DNA of 64,000 nucleotides from Hornefia butyriciproducens (GCF_009695915.1 NZ_VUMZ01000007.1:1-64000); one strand, 5' to 3'; counted from the stretch's first letter, positions 27,271 through 36,280 are shown. Program-made: numbers and translations. The notes: generated by a model not told the origin, from the letters alone.

Positions 27271-28236
27271 TCACCTGTAAATCCCGTATTTGATCTTGAT
27301 TCTTTCCAGTTTTTTGATAAACATATCCCCGAAAAAGAAGATGAACACCGCGGCACCGCCGGCGTGAACCGCATCGTAGGGTGCTCCGGAGATATAGAGA
27401 ATCCGCAGCGTGTTCAGGCTCACCGGCCGTCCGCCCGGCATGGCGGCTGAGGTCACCATCGCGCAGATATTCATGATCCCGCCGTACACGATGAAGGTCA
27501 CAAAGAATGTGAACAGAGCCATGGTCAGTCCGTCCACGGAGAGCCGTTTTCTCTGCACCAGCAGACCGCCCAGAAGGCCGGCCACCCCGAACACATAAAG
27601 CCGCCAGCCAAAAAAGGTCTGGTCTTTTCCCGGCCAGATCAGATAACAGATGTACGCTGCCGCCAGCGCAAAGGCGATGCAGAGCACCGGCCCCATCACC
27701 ATCCGCAGGCTCCGCGAGGCAAGCTCGTCACGGAACCCCCGATCCCGGATCTCCTCGTAGTTTACTTTGTTGAAGGCAAGCCCCGCCAGAAATCCCAGCA
27801 GACCCCAGCAGAACATCTGCCACGGCGTCCACGGACCCTGTCCCATGTAGAAGTTGCAGACGAACCGCGCCAGTGCACCGATCATGAAGCCCGCCTCCGG
27901 GCCCAGCGAAATTCCGGAAATGATGATCATGGCTGTCCCCGCCTGAATCGGAACGGTCAGATGAAAGAAGAGATGGATCACCACCGTCAGGGCAGCCATC
28001 ATCGCAATCAGGACGATCTCCCGGGCCTTGGGCTTTCTCCGTTCGAACACCATGAAAAAAGGAATCATCGTATAGATCACAATCAGGATGCTGCCAATCA
28101 TATACAGGTCCGAGCCCAGCAGGAAACTTCCTCCCAGCACGGTAACAGGAATTACGCCGAGAATCAGAAATGCGGAAACGGCGGTACGTTTTCTGGCCGC
28201 GGCCTCATACTGAGTCAGATCGAATCCCCGACGCAT
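27271..28236 (-). CDS. ECF transporter S component (substrate-binding membrane protein)
   Basis: A 321-residue integral membrane protein with about eight hydrophobic segments. The central and C-terminal part has the ECF S-component layout (LVIHLFFHLTVPIQAGTAMI, LGPEAGFMIGALARFVCNFY, then the WTPWQMFCWGLLGFLAGL helix). The N-terminal third adds extra helices, making it longer than the usual 180-200 residues, a form seen in some predicted corrinoid or precursor S components. Start at 28236 is chosen for GGAGGAGGTGG directly upstream; it overlaps the ATPase gene by 22 bp. Substrate unknown; the neighbouring B12 riboswitch hints at a corrinoid. Confidence 0.82.
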   Translation of the reverse strand: MRRGFDLTQYEAAARKRTAVSAFLILGVIPVTVLGGSFLLGSDLYMIGSILIVIYTMIPFFMVFERRKPKAREIVLIAMMAALTVVIHLFFHLTVPIQAGTAMIIISGISLGPEAGFMIGALARFVCNFYMGQGPWTPWQMFCWGLLGFLAGLAFNKVNYEEIRDRGFRDELASRSLRMVMGPVLCIAFALAAAYICYLIWPGKDQTFFGWRLYVFGVAGLLGGLLVQRKRLSVDGLTMALFTFFVTFIVYGGIMNICAMVTSAAMPGGRPVSLNTLRILYISGAPYDAVHAGGAAVFIFFFGDMFIKKLERIKIKYGIYR

Positions 28237-29882
28237 TTCGCCACCTCCTCCCATGTGACAGCTTCAGGGAAGTAATCCCGCGCCATACGGTTTGCCGTCG
28301 TTGTATAGAAATTGTTTCCCGGGAAGAACTCCTTCGGCGGGCCGGCAGACACGATTCCTCCGTCGAAAAACATGGCGCAGCAGTCGCCGTACTCCGCGCA
28401 GAACTCGATATCATGGGACACCATGAACAAAGTCCTGCCCGCATCGGTCAGTTTCTTCAGAACCTTCGCAAGGGTGATTTTAAAGAAGGGATCCAGACCC
28501 TTGGTGGCCTCGTCCAGAAGAATCACCTCCGGATCCGCCAGCAGAACCTTCCCGAGCGCCAGTCGCTGCTGCTCCCCTCCTGACAGGTCGTAGGGATGTG
28601 CCTTCCGGAGATGTTCGATCTCCATGAGACGAAGCATATCCACAACCTTTTCCACTTTTTCTCTGTCTGTACCTTTTTCGCCATGCAGGACCTCCAGCAG
28701 CTCGTCCTCCACACAGACCTCTGTGAACAGCGCCTGCGGATTCTGAGGCAGCATGGCCAGACGTCCGTTCACCTCAATTTTTCCTCGCTGGGGCTTCACG
28801 ATCCCGGCGATCGCCTTCAGCGTCGTGCTCTTTCCTACGCCGTTTCCGCCGAGGATACAAAAGAGCTGTCCCTTCTCCACATCCATCGTCAGTCCCCGAA
28901 GGACATCCTGGGAGTTCCGGTCGTAACGATACCAGATATTTTCCATATGGATTGCCGGATCCTTGATTTTCCTCGGTTTCTCTTCTTTTCCGGTTCCCTT
29001 CTGCCACAGAGGGATTCCCTTTCCCGGTTCCTTCCCAGTCCGGCGCATCTCCTCGTCGATCCAGAGTCTTCCTTCACGGATGGTCAGCGGACTCTCGCCC
29101 TCTCCTCCCGCGGAATAGAAGATCCGGGTCACTGAAGGAAGCCCGTAGAACATGGGATGGCGGCTGTTGTCTCCGTTACCGGACATCAGCCGGCCGATGC
29201 GCCGGGGATCGTCATAAGCGATGATTCTTCCCCGATCCATGACCAGGACTTTGTCAGCCATGGTAAACGCCTCCTCCAGACGATGCTCCGAAAGGATAAC
29301 GGTAGTTCCGAGATCCCGGTTGATTTTGTAAATCGTCTGCAGAAATTCTGACGCAGCGATGGGATCCAGCTGCGAGGTCGGCTCGTCCAGGACCAGAAGC
29401 TTTGGCTGCATGGCCATGATCGACGCGAGGTTCAGCAGCTGTTTCTGCCCGCCGGACAGCTGGCTCACGTCTCTGCGGAACCAGGCCTGAATCCCGAAAT
29501 AGCTGGCCATCTCAGCCACGCGTCGTTTGATGGTCCGATTGTCCAGCCCCAGACTTTCCAGTCCGAACGCCAGTTCATGCCAGACTTTATCTGTGACGAT
29601 CTGATTGTCCGGGTTCTGCTGTACAAAGCCGATTTCGGATGCGTTTCTGCGATCGTCCAGTGCGGAAACCTCAGTACTCCCGTAGGTGACAGACCCCTCC
29701 ATTCTCCCATAGGGAATAAGATTTTTCTTCATGTGCCGCAGCAGCGTCGTCTTGCCGCAGCCTGATTTTCCGCATACTACAATAAACTCCGACGGATGCA
29801 CCTCAAAGGTCACGCGATCCAGCGCAGGACTGTCAGAGAGCGGATATGAAAATGTTACATTGCCAAACCGGATCGTTTCCAT
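28215..29882 (-). CDS. ECF transporter ATPase with two fused ABC domains
   Basis: A 555-residue protein with two complete ABC cassettes, corresponding to fused EcfA and EcfA'. Cassette 1: Walker A GKSGCGKTTLL near residue 38, signature LSGGQKQLLNLASI, Walker B LLVLDEPTSQLDP. Cassette 2: Walker A GGNGVGKSTTL near residue 348, signature LSGGEQQRLALGKV, Walker B VILLDEATKGLDP. It powers vitamin import with EcfT and the S component. It overlaps ecfT by 28 bp upstream and the S gene by 22 bp downstream, so all three are coupled. Confidence 0.93.
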   Translation of the reverse strand: METIRFGNVTFSYPLSDSPALDRVTFEVHPSEFIVVCGKSGCGKTTLLRHMKKNLIPYGRMEGSVTYGSTEVSALDDRRNASEIGFVQQNPDNQIVTDKVWHELAFGLESLGLDNRTIKRRVAEMASYFGIQAWFRRDVSQLSGGQKQLLNLASIMAMQPKLLVLDEPTSQLDPIAASEFLQTIYKINRDLGTTVILSEHRLEEAFTMADKVLVMDRGRIIAYDDPRRIGRLMSGNGDNSRHPMFYGLPSVTRIFYSAGGEGESPLTIREGRLWIDEEMRRTGKEPGKGIPLWQKGTGKEEKPRKIKDPAIHMENIWYRYDRNSQDVLRGLTMDVEKGQLFCILGGNGVGKSTTLKAIAGIVKPQRGKIEVNGRLAMLPQNPQALFTEVCVEDELLEVLHGEKGTDREKVEKVVDMLRLMEIEHLRKAHPYDLSGGEQQRLALGKVLLADPEVILLDEATKGLDPFFKITLAKVLKKLTDAGRTLFMVSHDIEFCAEYGDCCAMFFDGGIVSAGPPKEFFPGNNFYTTTANRMARDYFPEAVTWEEVAKCVGDSI

Positions 29883-30760
29883 CGGACCTCCCCACTGATA
29901 TCAATAAGAATCGGCAGCGCCAGAAGCAGCACATAGGCGCCCAGCGTCAGCCCCGTCATCAGGTCGAATCGGCGAAGCACGTACTCCGGATAGAACCAGA
30001 CGGTCGTTTTTCCCATCACTGCGCCCGTAATGACGACCGCGCCGAGACCGCACATCACAAGCAGAAGCAGCAGATCTCTCTTTGTGAACCGATAAAGATG
30101 AAAGCTGGTGCGCCCCCGCAGGCCGTAGCCTCTGGCCTCCATAGAATCCGCACTCTCAATGGAGGACTCCAGCGACCATGAGACGAGAATGGAAAGTTCC
30201 TTCCCGAACTGCCGGATCCGCGCGATCCTGCTCTTCTTCTGATTTCCGGTCAGACAGGCCTGTCCCATGCGGATCTCCGCAAAACGCTCCTTCAGGAGCG
30301 GCACATAGCGGAATATCATGGACAAAGTCAGACCCAGCACGGGCGCGGCCCGCCCGAAGATGAAAATGAGTTTATCCGCGCTCATGACCACATTGAAGCT
30401 GACGAACCAGATGATCACTGACACCAGCATTACCGCAGCACTGAGGCCGAAGATGAACGCCTCCATCGTGATCGCGTTGTCGTTGAGATAAAAAAGTACG
30501 GTGACGCCCTCATGAGTAAAAAACACATTGATCACCGCCATCAGCACCAGCGTCCAGAAACTGAAAATCAGGTTCAGTTTCACGGTTCCGCGCCCCTTCA
30601 GCAGGACAGAGTACGTCCATGACAGCACAAAGGTCGCCGCCAGAAACCACGGCGACAGCGAAAACATTGTTATTCCAATGGCCAATATGTAATAGATAAG
30701 ATTAACCCAGGGATGAAACCCTGAAAACTCGGAACTTTCACCGATTCCGTCTTTAAACAT
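29855..30760 (-). CDS. ecfT: ECF transporter transmembrane component EcfT
   Basis: A 301-residue membrane protein with five or six hydrophobic segments and the EcfT cytoplasmic coupling motifs, seen as SMEARGYGLRGR and an earlier SLESSIESAD helix that contact the ATPases. It is the first gene of the transporter operon. I chose ATG 30760 because GAAAGGAAATCC precedes it; a GTG 21 bp earlier lacks a site. A TTGACA promoter lies upstream and the leader carries the double-hairpin element. Dedicated (group I) ECF cassette, since T, A and S are together. Confidence 0.9.
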   Translation of the reverse strand: MFKDGIGESSEFSGFHPWVNLIYYILAIGITMFSLSPWFLAATFVLSWTYSVLLKGRGTVKLNLIFSFWTLVLMAVINVFFTHEGVTVLFYLNDNAITMEAFIFGLSAAVMLVSVIIWFVSFNVVMSADKLIFIFGRAAPVLGLTLSMIFRYVPLLKERFAEIRMGQACLTGNQKKSRIARIRQFGKELSILVSWSLESSIESADSMEARGYGLRGRTSFHLYRFTKRDLLLLLVMCGLGAVVITGAVMGKTTVWFYPEYVLRRFDLMTGLTLGAYVLLLALPILIDISGEVRWKRSGLAM

Positions 30761-30786
30761 GGATTTCCTTTCTTCCGTCACCCGCC

Positions 30787-30842
30787 GGCGCCGCTGAATA
30801 TCTGTAATATTCGGCGCTCATTAAGTCCGATGGAGCTCAATG
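30787..30842 (-). other. Conserved double-hairpin leader element, copy B (upstream of ecfT)
   Basis: On the minus strand CATTGAG-C-TCC pairs with GGA-CTTAATG (10 bp, one bulge, 3-base loop), then GCGCC-GAATAT pairs with ATATTC-AGC-GGCGC. It begins 14 bases after the -10 box and ends 27 bases before the ecfT start. Same arrangement as 24973-25026. Confidence 0.5.
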
Positions 30843-30856
30843 AACCGGCACTGTTT

Positions 30857-30886
30857 ATCTTACTACATATCTCCGTGTTCTGTCAA
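30857..30886 (-). promoter_or_regulatory. ecfT promoter
   Basis: On the minus strand a consensus TTGACA is followed after 18 bp by TAAGAT. The start of ecfT is about 97 bp downstream, with the double-hairpin element between. Confidence 0.6.
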
Positions 30887-30927
30887 TTTTCTCACGCAGA
30901 CTATGTACCCTTCCGTTTTTCCTCCGC

Positions 30928-30956
30928 TTGACGATTCCAGCCGGAATTGATATAGT
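30928..30956 (+). promoter_or_regulatory. Promoter of the cysteine-rich small-domain gene
   Basis: TTGACG and TATAGT separated by 17 bp, 22 bp ahead of the ATG at 30979. Divergent from the ecfT promoter. Confidence 0.7.
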
Positions 30957-30978
30957 AGAAATCACATGGAGGTTTATT

Positions 30979-31308
30979 ATGACAGACAAAGAAATCAAAG
31001 AACTACTGGAGAAAAAGTTTACCTTTTTCCAGCACAAAGAATGTGAATTTTTCCCCTGCCACAATACCAGCAAACCGGAGAAGTTCAACTGCCTCTTCTG
31101 CTACTGTCCGCTTTACGCCCTGGGCTCGGAATGCGGAGGAAATTTCAAGTACACGGAAAACGGGTTCAAGGACTGCAGCGGATGCATGTTCCCCCACGTT
31201 CATGAGAACTATCCGAAGATCCTGGACAAATATGATCAGATCGTCCGGATTGCATCCGAACACCGGGAACCGCAGGCTGAACCGAAAGAAACCGAATCGC
31301 AGGAATGA
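30979..31308 (+). CDS. Cysteine-rich small-domain protein (PF04071-like)
   Basis: A 109-residue soluble protein whose first 80 residues match the 'cysteine-rich small domain' family: HKECEFFPCHN, FNCLFCYCPLYALG, then NGFKDCSGCMFPH, giving eight cysteines and nearby histidines for a metal site. The tail is charged and disordered. Relatives of this domain are often found with cobalamin genes, including as an extension of CobD-type enzymes (from memory), which fits the corrinoid-related neighbourhood. It is one of few plus-strand genes, divergent from ecfT; GGAGG precedes the ATG and a terminator follows. Confidence 0.82.
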   Translation: MTDKEIKELLEKKFTFFQHKECEFFPCHNTSKPEKFNCLFCYCPLYALGSECGGNFKYTENGFKDCSGCMFPHVHENYPKILDKYDQIVRIASEHREPQAEPKETESQE

Positions 31309-31363
31309 TGCCGGCGTAAATAGGTCCGGTGCACCTGTCAATCCTGAAAAAAGGGAGACGCTC

Positions 31364-31400
31364 AAAAAAGGACCGCCGCAACCGCAGCAGTCCTTTTCTT
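31364..31400. terminator. Bidirectional terminator between rplQ and the Cys-rich gene
   Basis: AAAGGAC (31367-31373) pairs with GTCCTTT (31390-31396), with further GC pairing in the loop (CTGC...GCGG on the minus strand). T-runs flank both sides, so it can end both the alpha operon and the convergent plus-strand gene. Confidence 0.75.
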
Positions 31401-31447
31401 CGTCTTCTTATTCAGCTCTCTCCGCCGCCATAGCGTGTTATAACGCG

Positions 31448-31789
31448 CTATACCAGCTCGAGGAATACCATCTCGGCCGCATCGCCTCTGCGGGGACCCA
31501 GCTTCAGGATTCTGGTATATCCGCCGTTTCTGTCTGCATACCTGGGTCCGATTTCCTCGAACAGCTTGGTCACAACAGACTCATCGTAAATGTAGCTCAG
31601 CACCTGTCTCCTTGCGTGGAGATCGCCGCGCTTCGCCAGAGTGATGAGTTTTTCGGCTTCTCTTCTGGCTTCCTTGGCTCTGGTGTCAGTCGTGGAGATC
31701 CTCTCTTCTCTGAACAGGTCAGTCACGAGATTTCTCAGCATCGCCTTCCTATGAGCCGAATTTCTGCCCAGTTTTCTATATCCCGGCAT
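31448..31789 (-). CDS. rplQ: 50S ribosomal protein L17
   Basis: A 113-residue L17 with the family start [20 protein letters not shown] and [13 protein letters not shown] near residue 50; the end [14 protein letters not shown] is complete. It is the last gene of the alpha operon, 21 bp after rpoA, and a terminator lies about 50 bp downstream. L17 sits near the exit tunnel and helps 50S assembly. Confidence 0.97.
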   Translation of the reverse strand: MPGYRKLGRNSAHRKAMLRNLVTDLFREERISTTDTRAKEARREAEKLITLAKRGDLHARRQVLSYIYDESVVTKLFEEIGPRYADRNGGYTRILKLGPRRGDAAEMVFLELV

Positions 31790-31810
31790 CTCTATGCTCC
31801 TTTCTTCTAA

Positions 31811-32755
31811 CTACTCGTCGCTGGGTTTCAGGCTGAGACCCAGTTCTTCCAGCTTATTCTTAACCTCATCCAGAGATTTCTTGCCGAGGTTTCTGACCTT
31901 CATCATATCTTCCTCGGTACGCTCCGTCAATTCCTCCACGGTATTGATGGAAGCTCTCTTCAGACAGTTGAAGGAACGAACGGAAAGTTCCAGTTCCTCG
32001 ATTGTCATCTCCAGAGCCTTCTCCTTCTGATCCTCCTCCTTCTCGATCATGATCTCCAGGCTGTCTGCCGTATCATCCAGCTGGATGAAGAGATTCAGAT
32101 GCTCCTGCATGATCTTGGCGCCGATGGACACGCCTTCCTCCGGCGTGATGGAACCGTCCGTCCAGATTTCCAGAACCAGCCGGTCATAGTCTGTAACCTG
32201 TCCGACTCTGGTGTTCTCCACGGTGTAGTTCACCCTGCGCACCGGAGTGTAAATGGAGTCTACCGGAATGACTGAAATCGGAGTGTTCTCCGTTTTGTTC
32301 ATCTCCGCCGGAACATATCCGCGTCCTCGGGCCAGGTTGATCTCCATGACCAGTGCCGCGTCCTCCTCCAGTGTCGCGATATGAAGATCGGGATTGAAGA
32401 TCTCCATCTCGGTGTCGCCGATGATATCGGCCGCCGTCACTTCCTTCGGACCCACCGCATTGATGATCACTCTCTTTGTCTCATCACCGGTAAGCTTGAC
32501 CGCCAGTTTCTTCAGATTCAGAATAATCTCCGTAACGTCTTCCTTGACGCCGGGAATCGTTGAGAATTCATGAAGGATACCGTCAATCTTCACGGAAGTG
32601 ACCGCCGCGCCCGGCAGCGAGCTGAGAAGAATTCTTCTCATGCAGTTGCCCAGCGTCGTGCCGTAGCCTCTTTCCAGCGGCTCAACCACAAATTTGCCGT
32701 AGGTGCCGTCTTCGCTGATTTCCTTTGATATCGTTGGTTTTTCGATTTCTATCAT
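31811..32755 (-). CDS. rpoA: RNA polymerase alpha subunit
   Basis: A 314-residue alpha subunit that nucleates RNA polymerase assembly and contacts UP elements and activators. The N-terminal dimerisation domain has [19 protein letters not shown] and [17 protein letters not shown]; a linker rich in Glu precedes the C-terminal DNA-binding domain with [20 protein letters not shown] and [20 protein letters not shown]. Position between rpsD and rplQ is the usual Firmicutes order. Confidence 0.98.
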   Translation of the reverse strand: MIEIEKPTISKEISEDGTYGKFVVEPLERGYGTTLGNCMRRILLSSLPGAAVTSVKIDGILHEFSTIPGVKEDVTEIILNLKKLAVKLTGDETKRVIINAVGPKEVTAADIIGDTEMEIFNPDLHIATLEEDAALVMEINLARGRGYVPAEMNKTENTPISVIPVDSIYTPVRRVNYTVENTRVGQVTDYDRLVLEIWTDGSITPEEGVSIGAKIMQEHLNLFIQLDDTADSLEIMIEKEEDQKEKALEMTIEELELSVRSFNCLKRASINTVEELTERTEEDMMKVRNLGKKSLDEVKNKLEELGLSLKPSDE

Positions 32756-32804
32756 GAATCAAAACCTCCTATTAATTCCAGTTGCAGTAACATCAGGTTA
32801 TGCT

Positions 32805-33425
32805 TTATTTGGAATACAACTCGACGATCAGATGTTCAGCGATCGGCGTATCAATGTCGGCTCTCGTCGGCAGTGCAACCACCTTTCCCTCCAGCTTTTC
32901 GGTATCGACCGTCAGCCAGGAAGGTACAGTAATCTGCATGTCCTTGATTTCCTTGAATTTCGGTGAGCTCTGGCTCTTTTCCTTCACCTTGATCACGTCT
33001 CCGGCCTTGACTTCCAGACCCGGCGAATTGACCTTCTTGCCATTCAGTGTGAAGTGGCTGTGTACGATCAGCTGTCTCGCTTCCTTTCTGGAGGAAGCCA
33101 GTCCCAGTCTGTAAACCACATTATCAAGTCTGCTCTCCAGCAGGATCAGCAGGTTGTCACCGGTAACTCCCTTTCTGGAGGCAGCTTTCTCAAACAGGTT
33201 TCTGAACTGCGTCTCCTGCAGTCCGTAAAATCTCTTGGCCTTCTGCTTTTCTCTCAGCTGCAGTCCGTATTCTGACGTTTTCTTTCTGCCCTGACCGTGC
33301 TGTCCGGGAGCGTAATTCTTTCTCTCAAGTGCGCACTTTGCTCCGTAGCATCTGTCGCCCTTCAGGAAAAGCTTCTGACCTTCTCTTCTGCAAAGCCTGC
33401 AGTTAGCGGCTGTATATCTTGCCAT
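32805..33425 (-). CDS. rpsD: 30S ribosomal protein S4
   Basis: A 206-residue S4, a primary 16S rRNA binder and possible regulator of its operon. N-terminus [20 protein letters not shown] contains C-x2-C, with a further cysteine near residue 26 and one at 31, indicating the zinc-containing form. The S4 RNA-binding domain follows with [20 protein letters not shown]. The gene lies in the alpha operon between rpsK and rpoA. Confidence 0.97.
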   Translation of the reverse strand: MARYTAANCRLCRREGQKLFLKGDRCYGAKCALERKNYAPGQHGQGRKKTSEYGLQLREKQKAKRFYGLQETQFRNLFEKAASRKGVTGDNLLILLESRLDNVVYRLGLASSRKEARQLIVHSHFTLNGKKVNSPGLEVKAGDVIKVKEKSQSSPKFKEIKDMQITVPSWLTVDTEKLEGKVVALPTRADIDTPIAEHLIVELYSK

Positions 33426-33448
33426 ATGTTCTTACTCCTCCCTTCTAA

Positions 33449-33847
33449 TCAGACTCTTCTTCTCTTCGGCGGACGGCATCCGTTATGCGGAATCGGCGTG
33501 ATGTCCTTGATCATCGTGATCTGAAGACCTGCCGCCTGCAGCGCACGAATCGCCGCTTCTCTTCCGGATCCCGGTCCCTTTACGTAAACTTCAACGGTTT
33601 TGAGACCGTGCTCCATCGCGGCTTTCGTCGCTTCCTCCGCAGCCATCTGCGCTGCAAACGGAGTGGATTTCTTGGAACCTTTGAAGCCCAGTGAGCCCGC
33701 GCTGGACCAGGACAGTGCGTTTCCGTCCATATCGGTCAGCGTAACCAGTGTATTGTTAAAGGTGGACTGGATATGAGCCTGGCCTTTTTCTACATTCTTA
33801 CGCTGGATTTTCTTTCTTCTGACGTTTTTCTTTCCTGCCTTAGCCAT
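33449..33847 (-). CDS. rpsK: 30S ribosomal protein S11
   Basis: A 132-residue S11 with a basic start ([20 protein letters not shown]), [20 protein letters not shown] and the C-terminal [17 protein letters not shown]11 helps form the platform and mRNA exit site. It is 1 bp from rpsM and 23 bp from rpsD. Confidence 0.97.
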   Translation of the reverse strand: MAKAGKKNVRRKKIQRKNVEKGQAHIQSTFNNTLVTLTDMDGNALSWSSAGSLGFKGSKKSTPFAAQMAAEEATKAAMEHGLKTVEVYVKGPGSGREAAIRALQAAGLQITMIKDITPIPHNGCRPPKRRRV

Positions 33848-33848
33848 A

Positions 33849-34229
33849 TTAGCGTCCTCCTTCCTTCTTCTTTCTTCCTACTGTTTTCTTCGGACCCTTG
33901 CGGGTTCTCGCATTGGTCTTGGTCTTCTGTCCTCTGACAGGCAGACCTCTTCTATGTCTGATACCTCTGTAACTTCCGATCTCCATCAGACGCTTGATGT
34001 TCATGGAAGTCTCTCTTCTGAGATCACCCTCGACCATGTAATCGTTATCGATGATCCTTCTGATCTTTCCTGCTTCCTCCTCGGTCAGATCCTTCACTCT
34101 CGTGTCAGGATTCACTCCCGCCTTCTCAAGGATGTTCTTCGCTGATGTTCTGCCAATTCCGTAGATGTAGGTCAATCCGATCTCTACTCTTTTGTCTCTT
34201 GGTAAATCGACACCGGCTATACGTGCCAT
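33849..34229 (-). CDS. rpsM: 30S ribosomal protein S13
   Basis: A 126-residue S13 at the subunit interface, starting [20 protein letters not shown] with GGAGG upstream of ATG 34229; a longer in-frame start has no ribosome binding site. The helix-hairpin-helix [19 protein letters not shown] and the C-terminal [20 protein letters not shown] are present. A structured gap of 157 bp separates it from rpmJ. Confidence 0.97.
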   Translation of the reverse strand: MARIAGVDLPRDKRVEIGLTYIYGIGRTSAKNILEKAGVNPDTRVKDLTEEEAGKIRRIIDNDYMVEGDLRRETSMNIKRLMEIGSYRGIRHRRGLPVRGQKTKTNARTRKGPKKTVGRKKKEGGR

Positions 34230-34305
34230 ACGTTTCCTCCTTCTCCTATCTTCCGTCACAAATCCAGGGTGATATAGACAGGCATTCTGAAAAAAATTTA
34301 TATAT

Positions 34306-34328
34306 TCCCGCGATCCTGGCACCGCGGG
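34306..34328 (-). other. Hairpin in the rpsM leader
   Basis: CCCGCG and CGCGGG form a perfect 6-bp stem in the 157-bp gap between rpmJ and rpsM; on the minus strand it is followed by an AT-rich tract with TTTTTTT. A second GGCC-containing hairpin lies near 34352-34380. Possibly an attenuator or a site for feedback control of the alpha part of the operon. Confidence 0.4.
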
Positions 34329-34386
34329 CTTTTGTACAAAACCCGGTTTTCAGGGGTTCGATCCGGCCTGAACGGCCGTGACAATC

Positions 34387-34500
34387 CTAACCCTGTCTCT
34401 GCTTGTGCTTCGGATTCTCACAGATTACCATGAGTTTGCCGTGTCTTTTAATGACCTTGCACTTTTCACAGATCGGTTTTACTGAAGCTCTTACTTTCAT
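34387..34500 (-). CDS. rpmJ: 50S ribosomal protein L36
   Basis: A 37-residue protein reading [20 protein letters not shown] and ending HKQRQG. It has the full zinc ribbon (Cys11, Cys14, Cys27, His32), so it is the zinc-dependent form. It is short but unmistakable in sequence and position between infA and rpsM. GGAGG lies before the ATG at 34500. Confidence 0.96.
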   Translation of the reverse strand: MKVRASVKPICEKCKVIKRHGKLMVICENPKHKQRQG

Positions 34501-34557
34501 TTTAAAACCTCCGTTCGCTTATGTTCCTCGGTATTTCCGGTATGAAACATATCAGAA

Positions 34558-34782
34558 TTAATTTCCTTTATCTCTCCAGATGATTCTTCCACGAGTCAGA
34601 TCATACGGTGAAAGCTCCACCTTTACTTTGTCACCCGGCAGAATTCGGATATAGTTCATCCGGATTTTTCCGGAGATATGCGCGAGTACCTCGAAACCGT
34701 TTTCCAGCTTAACGCGGAACATTGCGTTTGGCTGGGCTTCCACAACGGTTCCGATCGCTTCTATGACGTCCTTTTTCGCCAT
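34558..34782 (-). CDS. infA: Translation initiation factor IF-1
   Basis: A 74-residue OB-fold factor that occupies the ribosomal A site during initiation. The start [20 protein letters not shown] and end [14 protein letters not shown] match the family over its whole length. Position between map and rpmJ is conserved in Firmicutes. Confidence 0.97.
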   Translation of the reverse strand: MAKKDVIEAIGTVVEAQPNAMFRVKLENGFEVLAHISGKIRMNYIRILPGDKVKVELSPYDLTRGRIIWRDKGN

Positions 34783-34797
34783 GATTTACACCTCTCT

Positions 34798-35544
34798 TTA
34801 AATCGTGAGTATATCCGGTTCACCATCGGTGATTGCCACGGTATTCTCATAGTGTGCGGCCCATCCGCCGTCTTCTGTAACGACAGTCCAGTTGTTCAGC
34901 AGCGTCTCCGTTTCATAGGAGCCCTGCACGATCATCGGCTCGATGGCCAGCGTCATGCCCTTCTGCAGTCGGGGGCCCTTTCCGTCTTTCCCGTAATTGG
35001 GAATCGGCGGATCCTCGTGCATTTCGCTTCCGATACCGTGTCCGGTGTAGTCACGAATCACGCCGAACCCTTCGCCTTCAACGATTTCCTGAATTCTGTG
35101 AGAGATATCATGGAGCCGGCAGCCTTCCTTCGCAAACCGGATTCCTTCAAAGAAGGATCGTTCTGCGGTATCGATCAGGTGCTGCGCCTCGTCGCTGATT
35201 TTCCCGACGCCGAAGGTTCTGCAGGAATCTGCCATATAATGCTCGTATTCCACGACCAGATCCACGCTGACGATGTCGCCCTCGTTCAGCACTCTGTCCT
35301 TGCTGGGGATTCCGTGAACGACCTCCTCGTTCACCGAGGTGCATACATTGGCGGGAAATCCGCAGTATCCTTTTTCTGATGCGATCATGCCGTGACTCTT
35401 CACAGCCTCTTCCACATAACGGTCGATGTCCATCGTTGTGGTTCCCGGCCGGATGAACTGTTTCAGACCTTCAAAGATCTCCAGATTCACTTTTCCGGCC
35501 GTCCGCATCAGTTCGATTTCTTCTGGTGATTTCAAGACGATCAT
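34798..35544 (-). CDS. map: Methionine aminopeptidase
   Basis: A 248-residue type I methionine aminopeptidase that removes the initiator methionine. Metal ligands are visible: GDIVSVDLVVEYEHYMADSC (two Asp), RDYTGHGIGSEMHEDP (His), MTLAIEPMI (Glu) and VTEDGGWAAHYENT (Glu). I chose ATG 35544 (MIVLKSPEEI) with GAGGAG upstream, 7 bp after the adk stop; the longer frame runs into adk. No N-terminal SEC-C-type zinc extension is present. Confidence 0.96.
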   Translation of the reverse strand: MIVLKSPEEIELMRTAGKVNLEIFEGLKQFIRPGTTTMDIDRYVEEAVKSHGMIASEKGYCGFPANVCTSVNEEVVHGIPSKDRVLNEGDIVSVDLVVEYEHYMADSCRTFGVGKISDEAQHLIDTAERSFFEGIRFAKEGCRLHDISHRIQEIVEGEGFGVIRDYTGHGIGSEMHEDPPIPNYGKDGKGPRLQKGMTLAIEPMIVQGSYETETLLNNWTVVTEDGGWAAHYENTVAITDGEPDILTI

Positions 35545-35551
35545 GCTATTA

Positions 35552-36202
35552 CTACTCCTCCAGAGCAGCTGTAATGCTCCCGAATGTCTCTTCCAGCGGT
35601 GCGGCGCCGTCGATTCTTGCCAGAACCCCGGCCTTTTCATAATAATCCACCAGCGGAGCCGTCTCTCTGTTGTATACATCGATACGGTTCTTCGCGGTTT
35701 CTTCATTATCATCCGCTCTCTGGATCAGCTCGCCTCCGCATTTGTCGCAAACTCCCTCCTTAGCAGGAGGAATGTTAACAATGTGGTAGCTTGCTCCGCA
35801 GACTTTACAGACTCTGCGGCCAGTCAGTCTCTTCATCAGTTCAGCTTCACCGACCTCGAGATCGATGACCTTGTCCAGCCTGTGTCCATGGGCAGCGAGG
35901 AATTCATCCAGCTTCTCTGCCTGATAAACGGTTCTCGGAAATCCGTCCAGCAGGAATCCCTTTTCACGGCAATCGTCCTTCAGAAGGCGATCCGTGGCGA
36001 TTTCCACCACCAGATCATCCGGCACGAGTTCGCCCCTGTTCATGTATTCCTGTGCTTTTTTTCCAAGCTCCGTTCCATTCTTGATATTTTCTCTAAAAAT
36101 GTCTCCGGTGGAAATATGCGGAACGTCATATTTCTCGACGATTCTGTCCGCCTGCGTTCCCTTTCCGGCTCCCGGAGGACCTAACAAAATAGTTCTCAGC
36201 AT
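35552..36202 (-). CDS. adk: Adenylate kinase
   Basis: A 216-residue enzyme interconverting ATP + AMP and 2 ADP. P-loop LLGPPGAGKGTQADRIVEKY at the N-terminus, the AMP site DGFPRTVYQAEKLDEFL, and a LID domain with four cysteines (CKVCGASYH, then VCDKCGGEL), the zinc-binding long form typical of Firmicutes. It lies between secY and map in the spc operon. Confidence 0.98.
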   Translation of the reverse strand: MLRTILLGPPGAGKGTQADRIVEKYDVPHISTGDIFRENIKNGTELGKKAQEYMNRGELVPDDLVVEIATDRLLKDDCREKGFLLDGFPRTVYQAEKLDEFLAAHGHRLDKVIDLEVGEAELMKRLTGRRVCKVCGASYHIVNIPPAKEGVCDKCGGELIQRADDNEETAKNRIDVYNRETAPLVDYYEKAGVLARIDGAAPLEETFGSITAALEE

Positions 36203-36280
36203 TTTCTCTGTATCTCCCTGCCGGAGTTTCGGGAGCAGCCGCTCCGCGAAACCCCACGTTCTATTTCATCATTTTCCATT

